Shown here: in pieces, positions 1 to 9,000 of the stretch | Numbering within the stretch: the stretch's first letter is position 1 | Layout of the letters: each line of letters starts with the position of its first letter | Assembly: GCF_030551255.1 (NCBI RefSeq) | Contig: NZ_CP130630.1 | Span: 3,329,501-3,393,500 of the forward strand | From: Streptomyces sp. NL15-2K | GTDB lineage: Bacteria > Actinomycetota > Actinomycetes > Streptomycetales > Streptomycetaceae | Direction: 5' to 3' | Length of the DNA stretch: 64,000 nucleotides | Notes under the pieces: model-generated | The model's database searches: none | What the model saw: only the letters and a program-made list of their open reading frames with translations | Told to the model about the DNA's origin: nothing | Program-made: the position numbers and the translations under genes

Positions 1-330
1 GCGGCGCTGCCCGAGGCGGCCGGGGGCGGGCTGCTGCTGGACCTGCGGCCCTCCGCCTACGCGGCGGCGTGGAAGCCGAAGGGCGAGGTCGCGGGGCGGA
101 CGGCGACCGTACGGGTGCTGCACGCGCCGACGCGGAAGGTGGTCAGCCACTTCAACAAGGCGACGAAGGGGCGGATCGTCCGCAGTCTGCTGTCGGCCGG
201 GGCCGCTCCCAAGGGTCCGGCGGAGCTGGTGGAGGCGCTGCGGGATCTCGGGTACGTCGTGGAGGCTCAGGCCCCCGCGGGGGCGGGGAAGGCGTGGGCG
301 CTGGATGTGTTGGTGACGGAGGTCCACTGA
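1..330 (+). CDS. yaaA: Peroxide stress protein YaaA, C-terminal part
   Basis: This is the 3' end of a gene that enters from outside the window. The open frame runs from base 1 to the TGA at 328-330 and gives 109 residues. It contains the block [12 protein letters not shown], typical of the C-terminal half of YaaA/DUF328 proteins. In E. coli, YaaA limits free iron and DNA damage during peroxide stress; the role here is inferred from family membership only. A GTG at 115 is internal and is not the start, because good coding sequence continues upstream of it. The KDPG aldolase gene follows on the same strand after about 80 nt. Confidence 0.85.
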   Translation, partial: AALPEAAGGGLLLDLRPSAYAAAWKPKGEVAGRTATVRVLHAPTRKVVSHFNKATKGRIVRSLLSAGAAPKGPAELVEALRDLGYVVEAQAPAGAGKAWALDVLVTEVH

Positions 331-409
331 GGCCGTTGCATTGCCACTGCATTGCATTATATGCAACACCCTTTGCGCATGCTGCGCGTGGGCGGGCAGG
401 ATGAGGGCC

Positions 410-1045
410 ATGACCTCATCGCTGCTGGATCTCGCGCCCGTTGTCCCGGTGGTCGTCGTCGAGGACCTCACCGACGCCGTGCCGCTCGCCCGGGCGCTGG
501 TCGCGGGTGGGCTGCCCGCGATCGAGGTGACGTTGCGGACGCCGGTCGCGGTGGACGCGATCCGGGCGATCGCGGCGGAGGTGCCGGATGCGGTGGTCGG
601 GGCGGGCACGGTCGTCACGCCGGCGCAGGTGAGCGAGGTCGTGGCGGCGGGCGCGCGCTTTCTGGTCAGCCCGGGCTGGACGGACGTACTGCTGGAGGCG
701 ATGCGGGCGTCGGGGGTGCCGTTCCTGCCGGGGGTGTCGACCACGTCCGAGGTGGTGGCGCTCCTTGAGCGCGGGGTGCGGGAGATGAAGTTCTTCCCGG
801 CCGAGGCGGCGGGCGGTACGGCGTATCTGAAGTCGCTGGCCGGGCCGCTGCCGCAGGCGCGCTTCTGCCCGACCGGAGGCATCGGACCGGACTCCGCGCC
901 GGAGTACCTGGCGCTGCCCAACGTCGCCTGTGTGGGCGGGACCTGGATGCTGCCGAAGGACGCGGTCGCCGGCCGTGACTGGGGGCGCGTCGAGGCGCTG
1001 GCCCGGGCGGCGGCCGGACTCAGCGCAGGTGGGACGTGTCGTTGA
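410..1045 (+). CDS. eda: KDPG/KHG aldolase (2-dehydro-3-deoxyphosphogluconate aldolase)
   Basis: Predicted cytosolic class I aldolase of 211 residues that cleaves 2-keto-3-deoxy-6-phosphogluconate to pyruvate and glyceraldehyde-3-phosphate (Entner-Doudoroff or sugar-acid breakdown), and possibly 4-hydroxy-2-oxoglutarate. Family hallmarks are the general base Glu39 in AIEVTLRT, the GAGTV block, and the Schiff-base Lys127 in MKFFPAE, followed by CPTGGI phosphate-binding residues. The ATG at 410 is preferred because GGGCAGG lies about 9 nt upstream. Earlier in-frame ATGs at 341 and 401 give an unlikely Cys-rich leader or a poorly placed ribosome site. The 3' end overlaps the convergent RNase H gene by 26 bp. 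Confidence 0.9.
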   Translation: MTSSLLDLAPVVPVVVVEDLTDAVPLARALVAGGLPAIEVTLRTPVAVDAIRAIAAEVPDAVVGAGTVVTPAQVSEVVAAGARFLVSPGWTDVLLEAMRASGVPFLPGVSTTSEVVALLERGVREMKFFPAEAAGGTAYLKSLAGPLPQARFCPTGGIGPDSAPEYLALPNVACVGGTWMLPKDAVAGRDWGRVEALARAAAGLSAGGTCR

Positions 1046-2426
1046 AGAGGCGGACGCTGGCGTTGCCGTCCGCGTAGTACGCCACCGCCGACAGCGAGGC
1101 CGCCGACAGTTCCATGCGGAACAGGGACTCGGGCGGGGCGCCGAGGGCGAGTCGTACGAACGTCTTGATCGGGGTGACGTGGGTGACGAGCAGGACCGTG
1201 CGGCCCGCGTACGCCGCGATCAGCTTGTCGCGGGTGGCGGCGATGCGGGTGGCCGTGGCGGTGAAGCTCTCGCCGCCACCGGTGGGCTGGGCGTCCGGGT
1301 CGGCCAGCCACGTGGTCAGGTCGTCGGGATAGCGTTCGCGCACCTCGGCGAAGGTGAGCCCCTCCCAGGCGCCGAAGTCGGTCTCGCGCAGGCCGTCGTC
1401 GAGGGTGACCTCGAGGCCGAGACGGGCGGCGACGATGCCGGCGGTCTCGCGGGTACGGGCGAGGGGGGAGGCGACGACCTCCTGGATCGTGCCGCGCCTG
1501 GCCAGCGCCGCGGCGACCCGCTCGGCCTGCTCCCGGCCGACGTCGGAGAGGGCCGGGTCGGTGCCGCCACTGCCCGAGAACCGCTTCTGCGGGGTCAGCG
1601 GGGTCTCACCGTGCCGGAGCAGTACGAAGGTCGCGGGCGCGCCCATGTCGGCGGGCGCCCACCCGGGCGACGAGGCCACGGTACGCGCGGCGCGCACATC
1701 GGCGTCGGCTTTGGTGGCGGCTTTGACGCCGGCTTTGGCGTCGGCTTTGGCGTCGGCTTTGGCGTCGGCTTTGGCGTCGGCTTTGGCGTCGGTTTTGGCG
1801 GCGGTTTTGGCGGCGGGAACGGAGGAATCAGCAGTCTCAGCTGCCGCACCAGCCTCAGCGGACTCAGCCGCCGTCCCTCGCCCACCCGCCATGGCCGCCC
1901 GCGCCCGTGCCGCGCCCGCCGTGGCGTCGCCCGGAGGGCCCGACGGCTCGGGAGTCGCGGTCCTCGCGGCGCGCGTGTCCAGGTCCGCCTTCGACGTCGA
2001 CGCCGACCACTGCTCCCCCTTCTTCCCCGCGTCCATCGCCTCGTTGGCGAGCCGGTCCGCGTGTTTGTTCTGCTCGCGGGGGATCCACTCGTACGTGACC
2101 CGGCCCGGCGGGAAGACCAGGGCCGCCTCCGCCGCCAGTGGCTTCATGCCGGGGTGTTTGATCTTCCAGCGGCCCGTCATCTGCTCGACGACGAGCTTGG
2201 AGTCCATGCGGACGTGGACCGTGGCGGAGGGGTCCAGTTCGTGGGCGGCGCGCAGGCCCGCCAGCAGGCCCCGGTACTCGGCCACGTTGTTCGTGGCGAC
2301 GCCGAGGTACTCGGCCGCCTCGACCAGGGTCTGACCCGTCGCCGCGTCGAGCACCACGGAGCCGTAGCCCGCGGGCCCCGGATTGCCCCGCGACCCGCCG
2401 TCCGCCTCGACGATGAACTCCCGCAC
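1020..2426 (-). CDS. Bifunctional RNase H / acid phosphatase
   Basis: A 468-residue two-domain protein. Residues 1-140 are RNase HI: the carboxylates Asp9 ([10 protein letters not shown]), Glu50 (NNVAEYRG), Asp75 (RMDSK) and Asp124 (HADRLANEA) are all visible. Residues about 265-468 form a histidine phosphatase with the phosphohistidine motif LLRHGE (271-273 = RHG). Actinobacterial homologues of this fusion combine RNA:DNA hybrid cleavage with alpha-ribazole-phosphate-type phosphatase activity. The linker (about 145-260) is low complexity and carries a tandem KADA run encoded by near-identical 12-bp units at about 1707-1800. The gene lies 11 bp downstream of the zinc-ribbon gene on the same strand, so they are probably co-transcribed with the Nif3-like gene. 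Confidence 0.92.
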   Translation of the reverse strand: MREFIVEADGGSRGNPGPAGYGSVVLDAATGQTLVEAAEYLGVATNNVAEYRGLLAGLRAAHELDPSATVHVRMDSKLVVEQMTGRWKIKHPGMKPLAAEAALVFPPGRVTYEWIPREQNKHADRLANEAMDAGKKGEQWSASTSKADLDTRAARTATPEPSGPPGDATAGAARARAAMAGGRGTAAESAEAGAAAETADSSVPAAKTAAKTDAKADAKADAKADAKADAKAGVKAATKADADVRAARTVASSPGWAPADMGAPATFVLLRHGETPLTPQKRFSGSGGTDPALSDVGREQAERVAAALARRGTIQEVVASPLARTRETAGIVAARLGLEVTLDDGLRETDFGAWEGLTFAEVRERYPDDLTTWLADPDAQPTGGGESFTATATRIAATRDKLIAAYAGRTVLLVTHVTPIKTFVRLALGAPPESLFRMELSAASLSAVAYYADGNASVRLFNDTSHLR

Positions 2427-2437
2427 CGCGTACGCCC

Positions 2438-3181
2438 CTACAGGCCGGACTCGGAGGTTCGCACCAGAATGCGACGGCAGTTCTCGCAGCGGACGACCGT
2501 GTCGGGCGCCGCCGCGCGGATCTCGTTGATGTCGGTGATCGCCAGCTCCTGGCGGCAGCCCTGGCAGGTGCGCTGGTACAGCTTGGCCGCACCGATGCCG
2601 CCCTGCTGCTCGCGCAGCTTGTCGTAGAGCTTGAGCAGGTCGGCGGGCACGGCGCCCGCGATGACCTCGCGCTCCTTCGTCACCGAGGCAGCCTCGCCGT
2701 CGAGCGACTCGAAGGCCGCGTCACGGCGGGCCGTGGCGTCGTCGATCTTCGACTGGACGGAGGAGACCCGCTCGGTCAGCTCGGCGACCCGCTCCTGCGC
2801 GGACTCGCGGCGCTCCATGACCTCCAGGACGACGTCCTCCAGGTCACCCTGCCGCTTGGCGAGCGAGGCGATCTCGCGCTGGAGGTTCTCCAGGTCCTTG
2901 GGGGACGTGATCGCTCCCGAGTCCAGGCGCTGCTGGTCGCGGGAGGCGCGCTGGCGCACCTGGTCCACGTCCTGCTCGGCCTTGGTCTGCTCGCGGGCGC
3001 AGTCGCTCTCCTCGGTCTGCGCGGCCACGAGGAGGTCGCGCAGTTGAGTCAGATCTTTCGTCAGCGACTCGATCTCGGCGTGCTCGGGCAGCGACCTCCG
3101 CTTGTGCGCGAGCTGCTGCAGGCGGACGTCGAGGTCCTGGACGTCGAGGAGTCGGATCTGGTCTGCGGGCGCGGCGTTCAG
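2438..3181 (-). CDS. C4-type zinc-ribbon coiled-coil protein, probable CTG start
   Basis: A 247-residue protein of the conserved actinobacterial zinc-ribbon family (CT398/DUF164-like). A long charged coiled coil of heptad-like E/R/Q/L sequence is followed by a C-terminal ribbon with two CxxC pairs, CQGC and CENC. Molecular function is unknown; such proteins are often thought to bridge nucleic-acid or trafficking partners. The first GTG in frame (3028) would delete about 50 conserved-looking residues (LNAAPADQIRLLDVQDLDV onward). Frame and coding character extend to a CTG at 3181 that overlaps the upstream stop as CTGA, with GGAG seven nucleotides before it. No ATG, GTG or TTG fits, so a CTG start is the best reading. 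Confidence 0.85.
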   Translation of the reverse strand: MNAAPADQIRLLDVQDLDVRLQQLAHKRRSLPEHAEIESLTKDLTQLRDLLVAAQTEESDCAREQTKAEQDVDQVRQRASRDQQRLDSGAITSPKDLENLQREIASLAKRQGDLEDVVLEVMERRESAQERVAELTERVSSVQSKIDDATARRDAAFESLDGEAASVTKEREVIAGAVPADLLKLYDKLREQQGGIGAAKLYQRTCQGCRQELAITDINEIRAAAPDTVVRCENCRRILVRTSESGL

Positions 3182-4041
3182 TTGGGGGCTCCAGATGAAT
3201 CAGAAGGGGTGGAGGCCGCGTGGGCGGTCCAGGGGTCGGTGACCGTCTTCGAGACGTGGACCCTCAGGTCCCATCCGTTGCGGTCGGAGATCTCGTCGAG
3301 CTGGGCGGCGGCAAGCTCGCACCAGGGCCATTCGGTGGCCCAGTGCGCCGCGTCGAGCAGCGCGAGGGGGCTGGGGGCGACGGCCGCCGTGAACTCTGAG
3401 GCCGGGTGGTGGCGCAGGTCCGCGGTGAGGAAGGCGTCGACGCCGGCCGCGCGGACGTCGTCGAACAGGCTGTCGCCGGAGCCGCCGCTCACGGCGACCG
3501 TGTGGACGATCGCGTCGGGGTCGCCGGCGACCCGGATGCCCTGTGCGGTGGCGGGCAGGCGCTCGGCGGCCCGGGCGGCGAGCTCGCGGACGCTCACCGG
3601 GTGGTCCAGTTCGCAGATCCGGCCGAGGCCCCGGCGGCCCTCCGGGTCGGTCGGGTCCGGCACCAGCGGTCGTACGACACGGAGGTCCAGGGCACCGGCC
3701 AGCGCGTCGCTGACGCCCGGATCGGCCCTGTCCGCGTTCGTGTGGGCCACGTGCAGCGCGATGTCGTTCTTGATCAGGGTGTGCACCACCCGGCCCTTGA
3801 ACGTGGAGGCCGCGACCGTCGTCGTACCGCGCAGGTAGAGCGGGTGGTGGGTGACCAGCAGGTCGGCGCCCAGCTCGACCGCCTCGTCGACGATCTCCTG
3901 GACCGGGTCGACGGCGAACAGGACCCGGGAGACCTCCTGGTCGGGGTCGCCCACGACGGTGCCGACCGCGTCCCAGGACTCGGCCCGCTCGGCGGGCCAC
4001 AGGTTCTCCAGCGCGGTGATGACTTCAGACAGACGGGGCAC
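3178..4041 (-). CDS. Nif3-like dinuclear metal center protein
   Basis: A 287-residue member of the NIF3/YbgI (DUF34) family, which forms toroidal hexamers with a two-metal site. Related members include GTP cyclohydrolase I type 2 homologues; the true substrate is unsettled. Visible ligands are the His pair in VTHHPLYL, His in AHTNAD, and the C-terminal DAAHWATEW block with His and Glu. The GTG at 4041 (VPRLSEVITALE) begins the conserved sequence. Upstream in-frame codons encode a poor Pro/Arg-rich leader. A ribosome site is weak (AGGT about 13 nt away). The stop overlaps the start of the zinc-ribbon gene by 4 nt, which indicates translational coupling. Confidence 0.88.
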   Translation of the reverse strand: MPRLSEVITALENLWPAERAESWDAVGTVVGDPDQEVSRVLFAVDPVQEIVDEAVELGADLLVTHHPLYLRGTTTVAASTFKGRVVHTLIKNDIALHVAHTNADRADPGVSDALAGALDLRVVRPLVPDPTDPEGRRGLGRICELDHPVSVRELAARAAERLPATAQGIRVAGDPDAIVHTVAVSGGSGDSLFDDVRAAGVDAFLTADLRHHPASEFTAAVAPSPLALLDAAHWATEWPWCELAAAQLDEISDRNGWDLRVHVSKTVTDPWTAHAASTPSDSSGAPN

Positions 4042-4228
4042 GAACAAAAGGCTACCTGGCCGTTCTCCCCCACTGAACCGGCCCGCCGCCGCTGGCCCCG
4101 CCCAGCACATTCGCCCCGGTTCCCTCAGGCGAATCGTTCCTCGGCCACCCTTATGTGTGAAGTGGCCGTCGGCCGGTCCCCCGTCTGTGCGTACGAAAAC
4201 TAGCTTCGTCGCTGGAGGTGACCGCACG

Positions 4229-5419
4229 ATGACAGCCTGTGCCATCGAGCCTGCCGCGGGAGACGAGGACGACCGGACCGCGCGACCGGGTTGCACCATC
4301 ACCGCGGACGGAGCCTACGCCGCCCGCCTCGCGCCGGCCGGCGACTGCTGGTTCCCGGAGCGCTGGACACTGGACGGCCCCGAGCCGTACGCGGTACCAC
4401 TGCCCGGCCACCAGCCGGAGGAGCCAGGCACCGAGGTGCAGCCGATGGGCGACGGGCGGGTCCTCATCCGGCGGTACGCGGACGGGCGGCACACCTTCTC
4501 GCTGCTCTACCCGACCGGCCCCGGCACGGGCGAACTGCCGCTCGGCGCGGTCGAGTGCCCGGACGAGGGCACCCGGCTGCGGCTGCTGCCGCCCGCGCCG
4601 GGCGGCGACACGGCGTACGCCCTCGCCGTGGGCCGGCATTCCAGCGTGGTGTGGCTGGTGGCGGGCGGGGCCTTCGGGCCCGAGTACCTCGCCGAGGTCC
4701 CGGGCCGCTGCTCGGGCGGGGCGTGGCTGGACCGTACGGGACGGATGCTGGCGCTCGACCGGGAGGCCGGCGGCCGGACCAAGACGGTCGTGGTGGATCT
4801 GGAGCGCGGCGGCGAGGTCTCGCCCCTGTTGCAGATCGCGGCCGACAGCGACGACCGGCTGCTGCTCGCCGACCCCGACAGCGGACTGCTGCTGATCCGC
4901 TCGGACGCGCCGTCGCCCGGACAGGACCGGGTGGGCTGGGGCGTGCTGGGCAGCACACTGCCGGTGCGCTTCCCGGAGTGCCTGCGCCCCGCGCACTGCC
5001 GTGTCACGCCGTTCGCGATCCAGCCGGGGCAGGTGCTGACGCCGGAGAACTGCGCGGTGGCCCTGCGTGTCGACGGCCCGCTCGGCAGCTGGGTCGGGGT
5101 GTGGCGGCCCGCCGAGCGGCAGATGCGCCATCTCCCGGCGCCCGAGGGGTGGTTGACGGGAGCCGGGCTGTGGACCGGGGACGGGGTGCTCCAACTGCCG
5201 TACGCCACGGCCCAGGTGCCGTGCGGGGTGGCTCGGGTGGCGGTGCCGGACGTTACGGCCGCACAGCCCGCATCGGCACCAAACGAATCAAGCGAACCCA
5301 ATGAAAAAAGCGAATCAGATGAAGCAGAGGAACTCGATGAACCGGACCCCCCGACTCCCGTAGCACCCCGCCCCGTGCCGTTGCAGCAAGCGCCCTTGGC
5401 ACGTCTTGTAACGAAGTAG
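4229..5419 (+). CDS. Conserved Streptomyces hypothetical protein, beta-propeller-like
   Basis: A 396-residue protein with no recognised catalytic motif, divergent from the Nif3-like gene. A clear GGAGGTG lies 8 nt before the ATG at 4229. There is no signal peptide. The sequence is a succession of short beta-strand-like segments with DG, PGG and RTGR turns (for example LDRTGRMLALDRE), suggesting a WD40-like or other beta-propeller fold. The last 60 residues are an acidic, Ser/Glu/Pro-rich tail encoded by noticeably AT-richer DNA. I do not recognise a function. A conserved regulatory or scaffold protein is possible, but this is inference from fold appearance only. Confidence 0.8.
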   Translation: MTACAIEPAAGDEDDRTARPGCTITADGAYAARLAPAGDCWFPERWTLDGPEPYAVPLPGHQPEEPGTEVQPMGDGRVLIRRYADGRHTFSLLYPTGPGTGELPLGAVECPDEGTRLRLLPPAPGGDTAYALAVGRHSSVVWLVAGGAFGPEYLAEVPGRCSGGAWLDRTGRMLALDREAGGRTKTVVVDLERGGEVSPLLQIAADSDDRLLLADPDSGLLLIRSDAPSPGQDRVGWGVLGSTLPVRFPECLRPAHCRVTPFAIQPGQVLTPENCAVALRVDGPLGSWVGVWRPAERQMRHLPAPEGWLTGAGLWTGDGVLQLPYATAQVPCGVARVAVPDVTAAQPASAPNESSEPNEKSESDEAEELDEPDPPTPVAPRPVPLQQAPLARLVTK

Positions 5420-5515
5420 TGCCGGTTGGCGTGGCCGCCTGGATTCGCCCCGTAGGGCGACGGTTAAACTCGCCCGGCTGTTAGAAAGATCATGTTGACG
5501 GGGTGAACCTTTCCG

Positions 5516-5671
5516 ATGAGCGACACGAGCACCATGGAGCCGCTGCCCACCGAGACCCAGGAAGACGCCGGCCACGGTCGGCACCGGGGTCCGGTCTCGG
5601 ACCACGACAGCGAGACGGCCCCTCGGGGCCGTCACCGCAAGCCGGTCGAGGAAACCGAGGCGGCTGCCTGA
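5516..5671 (+). CDS. Small hydrophilic protein, 51 aa
   Basis: A short open frame beginning MSDTSTMEPLPTETQE and ending KPVEETEAAA. It is followed 11 nt later by a strong terminator hairpin, which argues that it is a real transcribed unit. The peptide is highly charged, His/Arg/Asp-rich (HGRHRGP and PRGRHRKP echo each other) and lacks hydrophobic segments, so it is probably cytosolic and disordered. The codon pattern shows Streptomyces third-position GC bias. No convincing Shine-Dalgarno sequence is seen beyond GGGGTGAA about 12 nt upstream. Function unknown. Confidence 0.65.
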   Translation: MSDTSTMEPLPTETQEDAGHGRHRGPVSDHDSETAPRGRHRKPVEETEAAA

Positions 5672-5682
5672 CGGTATGCAAG

Positions 5683-5718
5683 AAGGGGCCCGCGTGTCAG
5701 CCGACGCGCGGGCCCCTT
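5683..5718. terminator. Bidirectional hairpin terminator
   Basis: Sixteen-base-pair stem AAGGGGCCCGCGTGTC / GACGCGCGGGCCCCTT with one G-T pair and a 4-nt loop, ending in TTTC. It sits between the small plus-strand gene and the minus-strand SDR operon, so it can serve both. Confidence 0.85.
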
Positions 5719-5775
5719 TCCGTATGCCTGCAACTGGATGCCCGCAACTGGAATGCCCGCAACTGGCCGGGCTGC

Positions 5776-6744
5776 CTACTGCCTCTTGAGCCCCAGCACC
5801 TCCGCCGCCGCGAACGTCTCCCCCGGCGGCCGCTGCCCGAAGTGCGGAGTGAGTACGGCGTCCAGCTCGTCGTAGGTGAAAGCCTCCTGCTTGCTGTCGA
5901 ACTTGGCCTGCACACGCGGCCGTTCGACGACCGCCACCATGCCGCCGTGCACGACGAGCAGCTGCCCGTTGACCCGCTCGGCGGCGGGCGAGGCCAAGTA
6001 GCCGACGAGCGGCGCCACATGCTCGGGAGCCAGCGGGTCCAGCCCCTCCACCGGTCGGTCGAAGCCCGCGAAGACGTCCTCGGTCATACGGGTGCGGGCG
6101 CGCGGGCAGATGGCGTTGGCCGTCACCCCGTACTTGGCGAGGGCGAGGGCCGTGGATGTCGTCAGTCCGACGATCCCGCCTTTCGCCGCCGCGTAGTTGG
6201 GCTGTCCGGCGGAGCCCGCGAGGAACGCCTCGGACGAGGTGTTCACGATCCGCCCGTACACCGGCCCGTCGGCCGCCTTGGACCGCTCGCGCCAGTGCGC
6301 TGCCGCGAAGCGGGTGGTGTTGAAGTGACCCTTGAGGTGGACGCGGATCACCGCGTCCCACTCGTCCTCCGTCATGGAGAAGACCATCCGGTCGCGCAGG
6401 ATGCCGGCGTTGTTGACCAGGATGTCGAGCCGGCCGAACTCGGCGACCGCCAACTCCACCAGCCGCGCCGCCTGTTCGAAGTCGGCGACGTCCCCGGTGT
6501 GGGCGAGGACCGTGCCGCCCGCCGCCCGGATCTCGGCGGCGACCCGTTCGGCGGGGGCGGCGGAGGCCTCGCCCGAGCCGTCCCGGCCGGGCTGCCCGTA
6601 GTCGTTGACGACGACGGCCGCGCCGAGCCGGGCCAGCTCCAGCGCCTCGGCCCGCCCGAGTCCGCGTCCTGCGCCGGTGACGATCGCGGCGCGTCCCTCG
6701 AGCGGCAGTGACCTGTGCGGAAGTGACCTGTGCGGCAGTGACAT
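5776..6744 (-). CDS. hsd4A: SDR dehydrogenase, MFE-2/Hsd4A-like
   Basis: A 322-residue short-chain dehydrogenase resembling the 3-hydroxyacyl-CoA dehydrogenase unit of peroxisomal multifunctional enzyme type 2, called Hsd4A in mycobacterial steroid breakdown. Visible motifs are the cofactor glycine motif TGAGRGLG (23-30), NNAG (111-114), and the catalytic Ser171, Tyr184 and Lys188 in NTSSEAF...NYAAAKGG. The N-terminus is odd: two 15-bp DNA repeats encode RSLPHRSLPHRSLP before the domain. The ATG at 6744 has GAGGG upstream and is the only good start. It is last in a three-gene operon after the MaoC hydratase and zinc ADH, 9 nt from the ADH stop. A KstR-type site precedes the operon. The substrate assignment (steroid side-chain hydroxyacyl-CoA) is inferred from context. 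Confidence 0.85.
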   Translation of the reverse strand: MSLPHRSLPHRSLPLEGRAAIVTGAGRGLGRAEALELARLGAAVVVNDYGQPGRDGSGEASAAPAERVAAEIRAAGGTVLAHTGDVADFEQAARLVELAVAEFGRLDILVNNAGILRDRMVFSMTEDEWDAVIRVHLKGHFNTTRFAAAHWRERSKAADGPVYGRIVNTSSEAFLAGSAGQPNYAAAKGGIVGLTTSTALALAKYGVTANAICPRARTRMTEDVFAGFDRPVEGLDPLAPEHVAPLVGYLASPAAERVNGQLLVVHGGMVAVVERPRVQAKFDSKQEAFTYDELDAVLTPHFGQRPPGETFAAAEVLGLKRQ

Positions 6745-6753
6745 ACAAGGCCC

Positions 6754-7830
6754 TCAGATCTCGATGCACGTACGCAGCGAGGTCCCCGTACGCATCTGGT
6801 CGAGGGCCTCGTTGATCTCGGTCAGCGGCACCCGGTGCGTGATCAGGCCCGCCAGGTCGACGCGGCCCGCCCGCCACAGGGCGATGGTCCGCTCGTAGGA
6901 GCGCAGCACGTCCCCGCCGCCGTACATGGACGGCAGGATCCGCTTCTCGTCGAAGAACAGCTCGAACATGTTCAGCTGGAGGAAGTCGTCCATGGCGCCC
7001 GCGCCGACGATGACGAGCGTTCCGCCGCGCCGGGTGGTCTCGTACGCCGTCCGGGCGGTGGCCGACCTGCCGACGACCTCGAAGACGTAGTCGAAGCCCT
7101 CGCCGCCGGTGATCTGCTGCTTGGCGTCGGCCAGTTCGTCGGGCGAGACCGCCTTCGTCGCGCCGAACTTCAGCGCGGACTCGCGGCGCGAGGCGACCGG
7201 GTCGACGGCGACGATCTCGGCGGCGCCCTTGAGCCTGGCTCCCTGGACGGCGGAGATGCCGACGCCGCCGCAGCCGATGACAGCGACCGACGAACCGGCC
7301 TCCACGTCCGCGGTGTTGAGCGCGGCGCCGAGTCCGGTGGTCACCCCGCAGCCGATGAGGGCGGCGATGTCGAAGGGCACGTCGTCGGGGATCGGCACCG
7401 CGCACCCGGCGTCGACGACGACCTCCTCGGCGAAGGTGCCGGTACCGGCGAAGCCGAAGACCTCACCGCCGGGGCGCTTGAAGTTGGGGGTGCCGGCGTT
7501 CATGAACCCGGCCAGGCACAGCTCGGTCTGTCCGCGCTTGCAGGCGGGACACGAGCCGCAGGCGGGCAGCCAGCACACGACCACCCGGTCGCCGGGCTTC
7601 AAGTGGCTCACGCCCTCGCCCACTTCGAGGATCTCGCCAGCGCCCTCGTGACCGGGCACGAACGGCGCCGGCTGCGGCAGTACGCCGCCCATCGCGGACA
7701 GGTCCGAGTGGCACAGCCCGGTGGCCCGCACCCGGATCCTCGCCCGGCCGGGGCCGAAGCCCACCGCCTCGACGTCGTCGAAGACCTCCAGCTTGTCCTG
7801 GCCGATCTCGTGCAGTACGGCTGCGCGCAT
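6754..7830 (-). CDS. Zinc-dependent alcohol dehydrogenase
   Basis: A 358-residue medium-chain dehydrogenase. Catalytic zinc ligands are Cys40 (LCHSD) and the His61-Glu62 pair (GHEGAG). The structural zinc lobe Cys91/94/97/105 is complete (CGSCPACKRGQTELC). A Rossmann GCGGVG motif follows near residue 190. It resembles class III-type NAD(P)- or mycothiol-linked long-chain alcohol dehydrogenases. GAGGGGAG lies 7 nt before the ATG. It lies between MaoC (29 nt upstream) and SDR genes, so it is likely co-regulated with them. In a steroid side-chain route it could oxidise the CYP125-made terminal alcohol to the aldehyde; this role is inference from neighbours. Confidence 0.9.
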   Translation of the reverse strand: MRAAVLHEIGQDKLEVFDDVEAVGFGPGRARIRVRATGLCHSDLSAMGGVLPQPAPFVPGHEGAGEILEVGEGVSHLKPGDRVVVCWLPACGSCPACKRGQTELCLAGFMNAGTPNFKRPGGEVFGFAGTGTFAEEVVVDAGCAVPIPDDVPFDIAALIGCGVTTGLGAALNTADVEAGSSVAVIGCGGVGISAVQGARLKGAAEIVAVDPVASRRESALKFGATKAVSPDELADAKQQITGGEGFDYVFEVVGRSATARTAYETTRRGGTLVIVGAGAMDDFLQLNMFELFFDEKRILPSMYGGGDVLRSYERTIALWRAGRVDLAGLITHRVPLTEINEALDQMRTGTSLRTCIEI

Positions 7831-7859
7831 GGTGCGGCTCCCCTCGACGGTGGGCTGGC

Positions 7860-8717
7860 TCAGGAGTGTTCGACGACGGTGTCGGCGAGGACGGCCGCGT
7901 CATCCCGCTCGACCGCGTTCACGGCCACCCGGACGGCGCCCTCCCCGCGCCACATGCGGACGCGCAGCGTCTCCCCCGGGTACACGACTCCGGCGAACCG
8001 AGTGGCATACGAGCGCACCCGGCTCACATCGCCGCCGAGCAGCGTGTCGACGACCGCCTTGAGCGTCATGCCGTAGGTGCACAGCCCGTGCAGGATGGGC
8101 CGCTCGAATCCGGCGAGCTTGGCGAACTCGGGGTCGGCGTGCAGGGGGTTGTAGTCGCCGGAGAGGCGGTAGAGCAGGGCCTGGTCCTCGTGGATCGGCC
8201 GCTCGACGACCTTGTCGGGCTCGCCGGCGGGCGGTTCGAGCCGGACGGACGGCCCGCGGTCGCCGCCCCATCCGCCCTCTCCCCGTACGAAGATCTGCGC
8301 GTCGTTGGTCCACAACGGCCCCTCGGCGTCGGCGACTTCGGTGCGCATGACGAGGACGGCCGCCTTGCCCTTGTCGTACACGGCGGCGATGCGGGAGGTC
8401 GCGGTCGCCGTTCCCTCGGCCGGGATGGGGCGGTGCAGGGTCAGGCTCTGGCCGCCGTGCAGGACCCGGGCCAGGTCGACGTCGATGCCGGGCATGGACA
8501 GGCCGCTGATCACGCCGGGCGAGCCGGCGCCCGCGACGGTGGCGAAGCTCGGCAGGACGTGCAGCCGGGACTCCAGCGTGTAGCGCAGCTCGTCGGGGTC
8601 GGTGGCGGGGACGCCGGCGCCGATGCCGAGGTGGTAGAGCTGGACGTCCTTCTGCTTCCAGGCGATCTCGCCGGTACGGGGTTCTGCGGCCATGGCCTTG
8701 GCTGCGTCGATGGGCAT
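7860..8717 (-). CDS. hsd4B: MaoC-family enoyl-CoA hydratase, Hsd4B-like
   Basis: A 285-residue double hot-dog protein like the hydratase-2 unit of MFE-2 and mycobacterial Hsd4B. The second hot dog carries the hydratase motif LSGDYNPLHADP, with Asp188 and His193 as the expected catalytic pair. The first hot dog is degenerate and would hold the acyl chain. It would hydrate trans-2-enoyl-CoA esters to (R)-3-hydroxyacyl-CoA. The ATG at 8717 has AGGAG 4 nt upstream. It is first in the operon hydratase-ADH-SDR and lies about 110 nt downstream of a perfect KstR-type operator. The hydratase and dehydrogenase halves of MFE-2 are thus encoded as separate genes of one transcript. Confidence 0.87.
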   Translation of the reverse strand: MPIDAAKAMAAEPRTGEIAWKQKDVQLYHLGIGAGVPATDPDELRYTLESRLHVLPSFATVAGAGSPGVISGLSMPGIDVDLARVLHGGQSLTLHRPIPAEGTATATSRIAAVYDKGKAAVLVMRTEVADAEGPLWTNDAQIFVRGEGGWGGDRGPSVRLEPPAGEPDKVVERPIHEDQALLYRLSGDYNPLHADPEFAKLAGFERPILHGLCTYGMTLKAVVDTLLGGDVSRVRSYATRFAGVVYPGETLRVRMWRGEGAVRVAVNAVERDDAAVLADTVVEHS

Positions 8718-8825
8718 GGGGCTCCTGATCGGTTGATCGCTTGACCGGTTTGTCGGTTGATCGCTCAGAGACCTCGGTACGGCCGTCCGCACCGTCGGCC
8801 GCACCGAGGTCGACTCGGGCCGATC

Positions 8826-8839
8826 TAGAACGCGTTCCA
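8826..8839. promoter_or_regulatory. Predicted KstR operator upstream of hsd4B operon
   Basis: TAGAACGCGTTCCA matches all specified positions of the mycobacterial KstR motif TnnAACnnGTTnnA. It lies about 110 nt upstream of the MaoC start. The rest of the 283-nt gap to the sensor kinase contains two GGTTGATCGCT repeats near 8730-8765 and no gene. Confidence 0.7.
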
Positions 8840-9000
8840 GTCCGGCGCCCCCTGTATAGCCCAGCACTCCGGAGTTGTGAAGGCTCCTGACCGAAGGCTC
8901 CTGACGGAGTGTCAGCTGAGCGTCGCCGTGACATTTGTCCTGCCGGAGTCCGTACACGCGCATCTGCCCGGCGGGAGGACGGGTGCGTAGCGTCGTATCC

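Noticed and set aside
930..2627. Long plus-strand open frame opposite the RNase H/phosphatase
   Set aside because: It is an antisense shadow with Gly/Arg/Val-rich text and no domain; the minus-strand frame has two complete catalytic domains.
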